Of a stretch of 64,000 bases of DNA, positions 9,013 through 18,323 are shown piece after piece. The stretch covers positions 1 through 64,000 of the forward strand of contig JARKIF010000018.1 in assembly GCA_029378245.1 (NCBI GenBank). The letters run 5' to 3'. Positions within the stretch are counted from its first letter, which is position 1; the number at the start of each line of letters is the position of its first letter. The notes beneath the pieces are model-generated. The model made no database searches. It saw only the letters and a program-made list of their open reading frames with translations, and was not told the DNA's origin. The translations under genes and the position numbers were made by a program. This DNA comes from Roridomyces roridus (Eukaryota > Basidiomycota > Agaricomycetes > Agaricales > Mycenaceae).

Positions 9013-11276
9013 GGCGCGGCCGGGGTTGTCGACGCAGGGGCTGCGGGAGCGGAAGTTGTAGCAGCAGGGGCCGGAGTGGTCTGAGATCCACGGCCAGCGA
9101 CCGGAGTAGTCCGCTTGGGACAATCGGACGCTTGGTGACCTGCCTCTCCGCAGTACATGCAGAGATTGTTCGCCTTGCGGCGATCCCGTTCCTCCTGCTT
9201 CAGCTTACCACCCTGGGTGAGATTCTTCTCATAGGGCTTGGCCTTCTTCGGGGGCGGATTCTTGTTGGGAGCCGGATTGGTCTGGGCAGCGTTGTTGTTA
9301 CCGGAGGGAGTTTTTGAATCCTTCCTAGGATTTCCCTTGCGGTTTTGCTGACCAGACGAATTACCGGAGTTACCGGAGTTGCCAGACGAGTTACCGGAGT
9401 TGGAGTTCTTGGCGTTGTTGCCGGATTTCGGATTGTCGTTACCGGAACCGGAGCCAGAACCTCCACCACCGCCCATCCGCTTTTTTCTCTCCCGCTCTCT
9501 CTGTCTCTCCTTCTCGAACTTCCAGTAGATGAAATCCAAACGAGTAGCCTCAGTGCGGAGTCCAATGTACGTGTCGGGATAAATCGCAGTCTTGAGGTTG
9601 TCTTTAAGACGAAGAGCCAGCGCACGATAGTACATGAACTTGAGGTTCTCATCCGACCAAGGGAGGTAAGGCCGAAGAGTGTCGAATTTGAGATGGAAGT
9701 CGATAATGGTCTCGTTGTTGGCCATGTGGAGATCGAGGACCTCTTCCTGGGCGTCTCCGACCGGATCGACCGGACCGAAGCAGTTGAAGAGTTCCTGCGA
9801 GAAAGCAGCCCAATTGTCGTCCCATTCCGGAGGTGTCTGGGACTCGATCACCGGAGTGAAGTGCAAGAGCGCGCGACCTTTGAGGTAAGAGATCACGAAG
9901 ATAATCTTGCTCGAGTCCGTGACAAAGTCCTGTGGTTGTTCTCCAAAACGAAGAGAACACTGCGTGTAGAATATACGCAGCTTTGAAGGATCTTCTCCAT
10001 CGAAAGGGTCCGGATTCCGAAGGTTTGACCGTCCCGACCTCTGAGCAGGTGGGTTTCTGAATTGCGTAGCGGCGTCCCTAAACGCCTGGGCGGTCTCATA
10101 CATCATGTAAGCCATGTACGGATCAGTGCCAGGCGCAGGTTGGGGAGGACCGCTAGGGGGAAAAAATCCCCCGGGAAATCCCCCAGGAGGCCCGCCTCCG
10201 CCCCCTCCTCCACCGGGGTTTCCACCTCCTGGATATCCTCCAGGGGGTCCACCACCGGGATTGCCACCTCCACCACCACCGCCATATGGAGGGCCCGGAG
10301 GCCCACCACCTGGAAATCCACCTCCGGGGGGCCCCAGAGGGCCACCTCCTCCATATCCACCTGGTGGTCCCGGAGGACCGCCCTGATGAACGGAGGAACT
10401 ATGGCTGAGCGGATCCGTTTCGTCATCCGAATCACCGGGACGAGCTTGAGTACCTGCTGGAGCTGGCTCCGGACGCATTCCTACGCCGGAGGCACGATAA
10501 GCACCAAAACGAACTTGCGTGGGATGGCGTCCATACTCCCGGTTAGACATTCCATCGTCTGACCGGAGTACCTGAATGGACTCCCAAGGATGTAGGGCTT
10601 CAAAGCGTTGAAGCCCAGCAAGATAGCGTTCGTCGGTGGTATAGTTGCGCCGGTTGTTAAACCAGTCATCGAAGCGAGAGCTCTCCGGAATAGTGCCCAT
10701 AGGTTCGAAGTTAGGACGGGGTAGAACTAGAGGAATTCCATCGTCAGATTCATCATCGTGAAGGCGTGACTCAGCCAATTGTCGAGACAAATCCGCGATA
10801 TGCTCTTCCGCGCGCACTTCCCGGATTGAAGCCGAAGTCGGTTCGCGGTTTTGAAACCGGGGAACGGACGGTGAAATCGGGAAATTCATGGGGATGGTAT
10901 AGCGCTGTGCGGTGGATTGGTTTTGAGCCGGAGTGTTCCGGGCCAAACCACCGGCGGAACGAGACGGGGAATTAGGCAAAGGAGGTAAGTTTGGGTCCCA
11001 ATTTGAACCGGGAGACGGAACGAACCGATCTCGGTAAGGACCATACGGCGGGATCGAGAACTGACCCGTCGCAGCAGGGGGGGTTTGTAGGATCGGTGGA
11101 ACCGGGTTTTGTATCGAAGGACGAACGATCAACGGAATTTGAGCGAATATAGTAGACTGACGTCTACGTCTATTGTCAATTGCCGTGGAGTCCTCAGAAA
11201 GCCGGTTGTCTTGAATGCGTATGCGTTGATCCGTGTTGGGAGGTTGGTTGGGTTGATTAGGGGGTAGGTTAGACAT
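9003..11276 (-). CDS. gag: Gag polyprotein, 757 aa, intact
   Basis: Uninterrupted ORF beginning MSNLPPNQPNQ, 29 nt after the 5' LTR. The N-terminal half is Pro/Asn/Arg-rich, followed by a Gly/Pro-rich low-complexity stretch (about residues 300-370). A capsid-like helical region follows (about 400-560, with FYTQCSLRFGEQPQDF and FNCFGPVDPVGDAQEEVLDL). A Ser/Gly/Asn-repeat linker comes next, then one CCHC zinc knuckle C-x2-C-x4-H-x4-C (CMYCGEAGHQASDC) near residue 710 for RNA binding. The C-terminus is Ala/Pro/Thr-rich and ends at TAG inside the slippery site, so pol is expected as a Gag-Pol fusion. At 757 aa it is long for a fungal chromovirus Gag, mostly from low-complexity linkers. Confidence 0.92.
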   Translation of the reverse strand: MSNLPPNQPNQPPNTDQRIRIQDNRLSEDSTAIDNRRRRQSTIFAQIPLIVRPSIQNPVPPILQTPPAATGQFSIPPYGPYRDRFVPSPGSNWDPNLPPLPNSPSRSAGGLARNTPAQNQSTAQRYTIPMNFPISPSVPRFQNREPTSASIREVRAEEHIADLSRQLAESRLHDDESDDGIPLVLPRPNFEPMGTIPESSRFDDWFNNRRNYTTDERYLAGLQRFEALHPWESIQVLRSDDGMSNREYGRHPTQVRFGAYRASGVGMRPEPAPAGTQARPGDSDDETDPLSHSSSVHQGGPPGPPGGYGGGGPLGPPGGGFPGGGPPGPPYGGGGGGGNPGGGPPGGYPGGGNPGGGGGGGGPPGGFPGGFFPPSGPPQPAPGTDPYMAYMMYETAQAFRDAATQFRNPPAQRSGRSNLRNPDPFDGEDPSKLRIFYTQCSLRFGEQPQDFVTDSSKIIFVISYLKGRALLHFTPVIESQTPPEWDDNWAAFSQELFNCFGPVDPVGDAQEEVLDLHMANNETIIDFHLKFDTLRPYLPWSDENLKFMYYRALALRLKDNLKTAIYPDTYIGLRTEATRLDFIYWKFEKERQRERERKKRMGGGGGSGSGSGNDNPKSGNNAKNSNSGNSSGNSGNSGNSSGQQNRKGNPRKDSKTPSGNNNAAQTNPAPNKNPPPKKAKPYEKNLTQGGKLKQEERDRRKANNLCMYCGEAGHQASDCPKRTTPVAGRGSQTTPAPAATTSAPAAPASTTPAAPKN

Positions 11277-11292
11277 AGCGAAGACGTGCGGA

Positions 11293-11302
11293 GTTGATAA
11301 TA
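11293..11302 (-). other. Self-priming primer-binding site
   Basis: Minus-strand ATTATCAACT starts two bases after the inner end of the 5' LTR. It does not begin with TGG, so it does not match a tRNA 3' end. It is a perfect 10-base complement of AGTTGATAAT at 11504-11495 inside the LTR, 33 nt downstream of a TATA box. That is the arrangement of Tf1/sushi-type elements, whose mRNA 5' end primes reverse transcription. Confidence 0.75.
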
Positions 11303-11503
11303 CTGTTACGATCCGATTCCAAAAGACAAGTCCGGAGTAGATGCCGGAACTCCGGTAGTGACCGGAGTTGGAAGGAGTCGACCGGAGGAGCGATCTAAGA
11401 GCACCACAGAGGAGTAGGGTGTCAAAGACGCCTTGCTATGTTGATAGGAAGGGAAGGAGTAGGAACCAGCCAAGACGAGTAGTCAAGAACGTCAATTATC
11501 AAC

Positions 11504-11537
11504 TAAGGTTGAATACAGATAAGGAAAGTCTTATATA
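11504..11537 (-). promoter_or_regulatory. LTR core promoter: TATA box and probable transcription start
   Basis: TATATAAG on the minus strand at 11537-11530, with AGTTGATAAT beginning at 11504. The start is inferred from its spacing to TATA and from its perfect complementarity to the primer-binding site. Confidence 0.65.
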
Positions 11538-11777
11538 CGAGTAAGTAGAGATATATGTCATTACCACAGACCAATAATAGAAACGGACTTATGCGGCTAG
11601 GTGGATATAAGCTGATTAAGTCCGCACAGAATGATCAAGTGGATATCCTGATGAATACCAAGTCCGGGGGAAATGCTCAGATACCTTCATCGCGTGAAAA
11701 CCCGAATACCCGGATAGAACCGAGGAGCGCGTGATGCGCTTCGACGTCGGGAGGCATCCCGACGTGACCGGAGTTGA

Positions 11778-12011
11778 CACAGGGGGGAAGGCATCTTTTC
11801 TGCACCGCGGAAATACTTTATTTACGCAACATTTCCGCCAGCTCCGAAAATAGGTGATAAAAATCAAAATCTGCCAATTTAGCAGAGAATCTTATGATTA
11901 TGTAATGAAATCAACACATTTCCGCCATGCGGAAATGTTGCGGAAATCATGCGGAAATACTGCGGAAATATAAAATTCCCGCTGTGCGGAAAAGTGAGGT
12001 TCCCCCCTGTG
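11778..12011. mobile_element. MITE, second copy, target duplication TGA
   Basis: 234 bp, CACAGGGGGG...CCCCCCTGTG, close relative of the copy at 3530. TGA is duplicated at 11775-11777 and 12012-12014; the empty site is preserved in the other LTR (GTTGAGTACC), which proves insertion and fixes the ends. Many GCGGAAAT motifs. Confidence 0.9.
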
Positions 12012-12169
12012 TGAGTACCGGAGTTGAGTACCGGAGTTGAGGTACCGGAGTTGGCGTTGGAACGGGACATAACAGTTGATCAAAATTGATCACAATCTAT
12101 TACAATCACTTATCATCCCATAATAGCCACATCCAATTATAATTTGGATCACGTTTTTCCGACATATAG

Positions 12170-13277
12170 ACCGATCGTGCCGCTGTATATGCAGTGTTCG
12201 CACTACTCGAAAACACTTTTCTCATCAACACCTCCCTGTTGAACAACAACTCCATCGTGATGGACAAGAAGAAACGAGTTCGGATGTTGTACATGCATTG
12301 TCACGCGCTGACCTATTTGCGCACGTGACAACGCCAAATAAACCAGATATACATTGGCGCCGTACAGCGTTAAAGTCATGGGAACCCCGTCTCGATCGGA
12401 TTGAGGAAGAAGCCGAGGAAGACATTATTTAAAGATGTGGGAACAGTTTCATAATTATGAACGACAGTGTGGATGAGGGAAGGAGTTTTCGATCAGTGAA
12501 CTGTCAGATCATGACAGGCTTCTATGAAGAACACGGTGTAGACACGACAATAGGAGACGACAAAGGTGCAGGACAATAGTGCATGTCGGAAGCCAGGACA
12601 ATTAGTGTAGCATCGTAGATCTATTCCTCATAGTATAAAAGCAGTAGCTAGTCGTCGTATTCTGTACCCTCTCCTAGACTTTTATTCAGTTCATTTTACG
12701 AGCTTTAGTAGCGCACTACCCAATCCGCAGCATCTTACCGCTGTTGGACGCGTGAAACAAGTCTTGTCGTGACATGCATGGACTCAGGGAATATAGCAAC
12801 GATGACCTCAAACAGCTCGAGCGCGACGCCCAGAAGTATCATTGGGAACCTCTCCAGGAATTTTTCGACTTTTTCACCGACTACCCCGGGTTTGACTTAG
12901 AGTGGCCCGTCGGTTTCTTTTATCCCTCATCGACGTATCTGGCATCAACGCCATCCCCAGAGCGATACATACTCATGCCTCTCCGAAAGGACGTTGATGT
13001 ATTTATCCAGCTTGCGCAGGAAAAACAAAGGCGTTGTCGAAAGGGCAGCTCCAGAATGGTGTCCTATTAGATCATCTTGGCCCAAAGGAAACTCTCTCGC
13101 ACCGCGCAGAATCGACTACCCCCGACGTCCCTGCCAGCATCAGCTCGTCACGCGGACGGTCGACCAAATTCCGCGTGCTCTTGGCGCCCACTACCGAGGA
13201 AGAGCGTGTTGAGGACGGGGCTTCGTCAAAGAGGAAGAATAAGCGTTGAGGGAGGAGGCTTTGTCGTCGAGGTGTGA
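12170..13277 (+). pseudogene. Family copy A: last exon of the unknown array gene, interrupted and frameshifted
   Basis: Homologous to exon 5 of genes C and D. It starts TDRAAVYAVFALLENTFLIN after an intron end (TATAG at 12165-12169), breaks at 12298 for a solo LTR, and resumes in the same frame at 12780 with LKQLERDAQKYHWEPLQEFF. After about 13068 the frame is lost; the family C-terminus GGGFVVEV reappears in another frame ending at 13277. Exons 1-4 are missing: the retrotransposon lies only 95 bp upstream, so it probably removed or displaced them. No function can be expected. Confidence 0.85.
12299..12774 (+). mobile_element. Solo LTR, 476 bp, target duplication TGCAT
   Basis: Begins TGTCACG and ends CGTGACA (perfect 7-bp inverted ends with TG..CA), flanked by TGCAT at 12294-12298 and 12775-12779. 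A TATAAAAG box lies at about 12636. A 5-bp duplication with these ends marks an LTR retroelement reduced to one LTR by recombination. No similarity to the chromovirus LTR seen; Ty1/copia is possible but not shown. Confidence 0.88.
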
Positions 13278-14359
13278 CCGTACTGAATCTAATGAGGAGG
13301 AAGGACAAGTAGTCTAGATCTTGTATGGCCATATTGCTCAATATTTTACCGAATTCGACGTAGGGAACCCGGCGGCACAGGTCATATACTCATTCAGAAT
13401 GAACAAAATCAACCATGAATTGATCGCGAAAACCCATTTGAACCGTGGGCAAACCGTGGGCTGATCGATCACACTAATCAATCAGCGCATGATCCGTCAC
13501 ACAGCCACACAACCCCTTGCTTCCGACTTGCCACGAATCTCGCCTTCTTGTCCGATCCATTCCCAGGTTCCAGCGAGAGGATCCGGCTTGGTGTCTGAAT
13601 CTTTTGTCTACTCTGTTGGCATCCCAGCCTATCTCACTTGGCTCCTGGTCCTCTTCCGTTGCCGTGTCCGACTCAATCCACATAACCTGGGCTCATTCTT
13701 CTCGTACACTTTAATCTTCTACGCAATTCACCCTCTCGTTTTGCTCACTTTTGTTGAGCCACTTCCATTCCTTACCACACTCCTTCATCACAACTCTTTG
13801 ATGAATACCGGTACCACACCACAAGTTACAACCTCCATGGCCACCATCATACCCGACACTCAACAAAAGAAAGCAAGCTGGTGTGCTCTGACCCGATGTC
13901 GCGGGGTCAGAGCACACCAGCTTATTTCGGATGAATGTCGGGTATGCTGCCGGCGATGAAGGTCTTGACTATTGTGGTGTGGACCGTGTGGTATTCATTG
14001 AGCGCGGCTATACGTGGTAGCTGCCGATCTGATCCGTGTCACAGCCACACTATGGCTTGTCTGTGACCACCATCTCGTCCTTGTCTACAGTCTAGTCCCT
14101 GGATCCGACGCGAAGGTTGATTTTTTTCGGTGGCATTCGTCTCTTGGAGAAGTTCTCATGGACGCCGTGACCGCTTGCCACGATCGGTCACGGTTCTCTC
14201 AAACTGCTCAAACTGCGCCTGCCGTTCCAAGGATGATTCCCAGAAAGCACTCGGAAGATCAGTTCAACCAGCCGGGAGATACCAAACCTTAGTGCTCACT
14301 ACGGTGGATACACTCGGGCTGCAACCTCTACCCTTCATCCCAAGCTTGACTGCGATCAG
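13278..14359. other. Array spacer between copies A and B
   Basis: No convincing gene. A plus-strand ORF at 13489-13959 is hydrophobic in part, but its end is made by the hairpin described separately. Stretches near 13490 and 14030 (GATCCGTCACACAGCCACAC type) resemble each other, suggesting old duplications. Confidence 0.4.
13875..13923. repeat. Perfect 20-bp inverted repeat (hairpin)
   Basis: AAGCTGGTGTGCTCTGACCC at 13875-13894 and its exact complement at 13904-13923, separated by a 9-nt loop. The symmetry extends imperfectly outward to ATACCCGACA (about 13849) and TGTCGGGTAT (about 13948), making a fold-back of about 100 bp. It could be a small fold-back element; no target duplication was found. 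Confidence 0.8.
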
Positions 14360-14585
14360 ATGCCGCACGTAATCGTGGCCCTCACAGTTCACTCGATAAC
14401 AGGTCTCGACTGGATTTCGCCATACAACAGCGAGGGTGGTCTCTCCATATTCTGGAGCTTGGCACATCGTAGGTTGTCGGTCGTGCAGGCAACGTGCAGG
14501 CGCTTTGAGATTCCGGGAGTTTGTTGAAGAACAAGACGCTGAACCATGGTGGAACAGTGTGGAACCGATGTCTCATTCACTTGCG
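14360..14585 (+). pseudogene. Family copy B: relic of exons 1-2 of the array gene
   Basis: Starts ATG at 14360 with MPHVIV as in gene D, then a shortened intron-like stretch, then GLDWISPYNSEGG, IFWSLAHR and RLSVVQ, matching exon 2 of genes C and D. After that the frame decays, although EEQDAEPWW can still be read in another frame. Exons 3-5 are not present downstream. Confidence 0.75.
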
Positions 14586-15425
14586 CCTCTCCGAGAAGGC
14601 AACGCCTAGGATGTAGAGAGACGACGTCCGTCACGCGTGCCCAGGTACATTGTCAACAATCTCGTCCGAGTCGTTGAGTGATGTGTTTAAATTTGTTGCC
14701 AGCAGCCGACGGCCCGATTCTCCTGCCTTGCTCCTGCCACAATCTCGGCGTTGGAATGATATCCAAACGCGGGGCTTCTGTTCCTCGTTGTATTTTTATA
14801 CGTCTTCTTCGCTATTAAAGGGTCCTCCTGGCTCATCCTTGGCCTCACCATCGTTCTCGTTCCGATCATGGACTCGTTCCGATCATGGACTCATTCTCCT
14901 CGAGCTCTGAAGCCATTTTGAATCCAACTTTGGGCAGCCCTTCCAGCTACCCTTGCTAGGCCTTTCATCCACATATTTTCTAAGTCTTGAGCAGAATCCT
15001 TTCGAAATATCTTGGCGGCAAGATGAACGTCGCTTCAGAACTCGCGATCGGCTTTTGTTCTCTGGCGAGGCACCTTTCTTGTGCGGTGCGTGCCCGATGG
15101 GCCAGCAGACGAGCGAGGGTCGTCAGTATTCTGTCTAGCGCGGTTCCTTTCATCCACATCTCGTCGGTCAATCTTACACCGACATGGTCCAGGGCTTTCA
15201 GAAGAATTAAACATGTCGATGTTGGTCCGAGGCCATTCCCTCGGAGTCGCTTGCACTCCTAGCTTGTAGTATGTACTCACTCAGGGAGGTCACAAAATTG
15301 GAAAACCGGCAAGAAGACTGGTAGCCTTACACGTTGGCAATCACACCTTTGCACAGCACTGTCAGGTACTCATCTTTCTTGGACCCACAACAGAGCATCT
15401 CTCTCTCTACTCTCATTCTGCTCAA
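14586..15425. other. Upstream flank of gene C, duplicated upstream of gene D
   Basis: No intact gene. Stretches of 14690-15425 (from AGCCGACGGCCCG to the last bases before the gene C ATG) align with 22600-23043 upstream of gene D, including GCACAGCACTGT and the CT-rich run before the start codon. It therefore belongs to the duplicated unit and holds the promoter of gene C. Two adjacent GTTCCGATCATGGACTC copies lie at about 14855-14890. Confidence 0.6.
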
Positions 15426-16739
15426 ATGTCACATGTAATTGCCTATGGAGGTGCGATTTGTGCTCATTCTACATACCGGATACTCAGTGGATGACAGGTC
15501 TGGACTGGATCACGCCATACGACTCCGATGGTGACCTCTTCATCTTCTGGAGCTTGGCATACCGTAGGCTGCTGGTTGTTCAAGCTCTGGGACAATACGC
15601 CGCGTTTGTTGAGAAAGAAGACTACATCGCGTGGTGGAACCAGTGTCTCGAGAACATTGTGCGTAATTCGAGCCCTTACTGCTGCCAGGCCTCTGACGCC
15701 AATTTTAGCAATCATGTATTGACGCCCTGGACTTTGAACGCGAGGATACTTGGGCGTACTTGGTCACCACAGCCTCCGGCCCTCGTATCATCCAAAAACC
15801 GAGGGAACTGTACCAGATACCCTGTGACTTTTTGTGGGCGCCACGAGTCGATGTCTCCGAAATCGACATGCAAAAGATGAACCAGGGCTTCGGCCTTGCT
15901 GTCTGGCGTGGAAGAAAGGTCGATGTCCGGATCGGATTCAACGGTATGTCCTTTGCTGAATTCATTGTCTTCCGTGGGTGAATAGTTCTGTGCAGATAAA
16001 GAACTGGAACAAATAGAATTCGAAACACTAGCTCTGAAGGAAATACAAAGCATGGATATCGCCTACGGCCTCATTGCTCACGTCTTCCGAGGTGACAAAC
16101 TTGTAGGGACCATGAGAGAGTCCTCTCGGGCGTCTCGACCTGTTCGAGCGGTATGGTGCATCGAAGTTTCAAACACTTGTCTAATTTTAATAACAGACTG
16201 ACCGCGCCACGGTATTCGCCGCATTCGCCCTACTCGAGAGGGCCTTCATGATCAACCGCAGCCTCGTAAACGACCAGAATATCGTCATGGACGAGAAGGG
16301 ACGAGTTCGCATGCTGTATCCGGATGCAATCCGACTTTATGGTCGCGACGAGCGTGAAGAGCTCGAACGCGACGCCCAGACGTACCACTGGGAACCACTC
16401 GAGAAATTCTTTGACATTTTCACCCAGAACCCCGGGGTTGAACTACGATGGCCCATATACCTCGTCTACCCATCATCGACATGTCTCGCCCCAACTCCAT
16501 TCTCCGAGCGTTTCATGGTCGTTCCTCTCCGGTTCGATGTTCATGCGTGCATCCAGCCTGAAGAGATCAAAAAGAAACACCGGCGCCGTAAAGGCGTCTC
16601 CAAGATGGTCAGGACGGTCCGTTCTGGAGGACGTACTCTCGCACTTGTCACGGCCACACGCAATGATGGGGGAGGATCCGTTGTAGAGGAGGATCCGGAA
16701 GACCGCGTTGACGGAGGCGGTTTTATCGTCGAGGTATAA
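15426..16739 (+). CDS. Unknown array-family protein C, 372 aa, five exons
   Basis: Exons 15426-15450, 15498-15658, 15709-15943, 15996-16150 and 16197-16739; every junction is GT-AG and phases close to an open frame of 372 codons plus stop. Exon lengths 1-4 (25, 161, 235, 155) equal those of gene D. Visible motifs: GDLFIFWSLAYRRLLVVQAL, FEREDTWAYLVTTASGPRII, MDIAYGLIAHVFRG, IVMDEKGRVRMLY, LERDAQTYHWEPL, a basic KKKHRRRKG near residue 310 that could be a nuclear signal, and the C-terminus GGGFIVEV. No signal peptide or membrane segment. I do not recognise a described domain. The protein is acidic/aromatic in the middle with a disordered tail. Conserved exon structure shows it is a real gene; function unknown. 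Confidence 0.85.
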
Positions 16740-17096
16740 AAACTGCGCAACCTCCCAGGCCCTAGTAGTCTAGAACATATTGCCGTCCGCTCAATTGTAC
16801 TATCTAGAGAATTCTTTTCCACGGAATTTCTCTGAAACTTTGCTGTGCCACAAAGCTGTACTACTGGTTGAAAAGAAGTTTGAAGTTCGTAACTTCGCCA
16901 CGCTATCCGCAGTACGCTGCATCGCAAGACGGCGCGACTTCTGTATGACTCGAACGGACACATTCCTTACGGCGTTGCGTACGTTTTTCAACCTTCTTGT
17001 ATAGCTTTCGAAAAGTACTTACAGCTCTTTGCGGAACATAAGGCGCGGCTCGATTTTTGTCAAAATTGTTGAGATTTTGATCACTTTCACCAATTA

Positions 17097-18163
17097 CGCT
17101 GTCGTGAGCTCAATTCTTGTCCGATTGTCTTCGGACATGGACCATTCGATTCCCACGGCTGTTTTACAGTGCTTAGGCTACTCAAATGAATTGTTCTGTG
17201 TGCGTCGTGAGCCAAGAAAGACCCAGATATCATTTTCAACTATCCACGTCCCAACTGACCATCAGGGGATTATGGGATTCCAATACCTCGTAAGGGTATT
17301 CTGTATGTTATTTTACAGTGCACTGGGTGCTTAATTTGGTTCTGTATCAATCCTGATACACAGGGTATGCCAAGAAATATAGCCAGCATCACTCAGATGC
17401 ATTTTACCTCACAGACAGTAACTGTTCTGAAACGAAACATTTGGTACACTCCATGAGTACCACTTACTACTATCCCGGGCCATCCGAGGGTCTGATTTCC
17501 TCCGGATACTGTCCAGAGTGCAGCACATTGACAAAAACATTGTTGGATGTGATTCAGTACAAGGGAAAATAAAATAGATGATCTTCATAGTGCTATGCAC
17601 TGTAAATCAGCCGTGGGGATCGATCGGTTCATGTCCGAAGACAATCGGATAAGAACTGAGTTCAGAACAGTATAATCAGTCCAAAAGATCCAACTTTGAC
17701 AGTGATGTTACGTCAACTACAAGTAACGGCGTCGGGCAACATTCTGCTCGCTGCCCAAGGCGTATATGCCCTTCGGATGGGGCGGAATGGTAGGTTGAGG
17801 TGTTCATTCATTGCACTGCATGCACTATTTGAGAAAAATTGCCCACCATGAGCTGAGATCCAGTTGAGCAGTGATGGCTGGAGACCTCAATACACCGGTG
17901 TCCCCCTGATGTATCTCACAGCAAATTAGTACCCTGGCGCACTGTAAGAACCCTATCAGACTACCCCAGTGAAATACCGGGACCCCAGCAAGCTTCATTC
18001 CACTGCTATTGTGTAGATAGTCAAAATTGATTGTTTGCTTCTTTGTGATTGAAATGTAGATAAGAACAATTCATCTTAGTAGCCTAAGCACTGTAAAACA
18101 GCCGTGGGAATCGAATGGTTCATGTCCGAAGACAATCGGACAAGAATTGAGCTCACGACAGCG
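17097..18163. mobile_element. Inner TA-target element, 1067 bp, about 100-bp inverted ends
   Basis: CGCTGTCGTGAGCTC...GAGCTCACGACAGCG with inverted arms of about 100 bp nearly identical, inserted at TA (17095-17096, 18164-18165) in the left arm of the larger element; the intact site AATTACACACCC is seen in the right arm. A third, diverged copy of the same end lies at about 17585-17676, so the interior is itself composite. No coding sequence. Confidence 0.85.
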
Positions 18164-18323
18164 TACACACCCAACTCGTTGCCATGTGGATTCCGGCTGA
18201 GCAATTTATGTGGATCCAGAGAAATGGAGAATCTGGATACCGGATGGTCCGCACCTGGAATCCGGCTGTGCGTCCAGCTGAGTACGGCAGCTGGGGTTCA
18301 GGTATCAGAGGGCTGGCCTCCAG

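Larger units (their letters stand above)
2786..12074 (-). mobile_element. Ty3/gypsy LTR retrotransposon, chromovirus, degenerate
   Basis: Element in minus orientation. Order on its sense strand: 5' LTR (12074-11305), primer-binding site, gag (11276-9003), pol in the -1 frame (protease, reverse transcriptase, RNase H, integrase, C-terminal chromodomain; ends 5187), an antisense ORF (3161-5044 on the plus strand), polypurine tract, 3' LTR (3014-2786). Integrase following RT/RNase H plus a chromodomain identify a chromovirus (Metaviridae). One in-frame TGA in RT, one frameshift in integrase and a 3' LTR lacking its R/U5 half make this copy non-autonomous. Two small MITEs lie inside it. It has truncated gene A to its right. 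The hexamer CCGGAG is conspicuously common throughout. Confidence 0.93.
11305..12074 (-). repeat. 5' LTR of the chromovirus with a MITE inside
   Basis: 770 bp, bounded by TGTTATGTCC at the outer end (12074) and GGATCGTAACA at the inner end, sharing the 5-bp inverted termini TGTTA/TAACA. Without the 234-bp MITE and its 3-bp duplication it is 533 bp. It contains tandem GAGTACCGGAGTT units in U3, a TATA box at 11537-11530 and a probable RNA start near 11504. The outer flank is GTTGA; the matching duplication at the other end cannot be checked because that LTR is truncated. Confidence 0.88.

Noticed and set aside
10114..10386. Pro/Gly-rich plus-strand ORF (PPPPPGGPP type)
   Set aside because: Antisense of the Gly/Pro-rich linker of Gag; low complexity gives open frames on both strands.
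10100..10400. CRISPR-like or minisatellite repeat at the CCACC/GGTGG stretch
   Set aside because: Repeats are codon-level Gly/Pro repeats in gag without constant spacers; a eukaryotic genome is not expected to have CRISPR.
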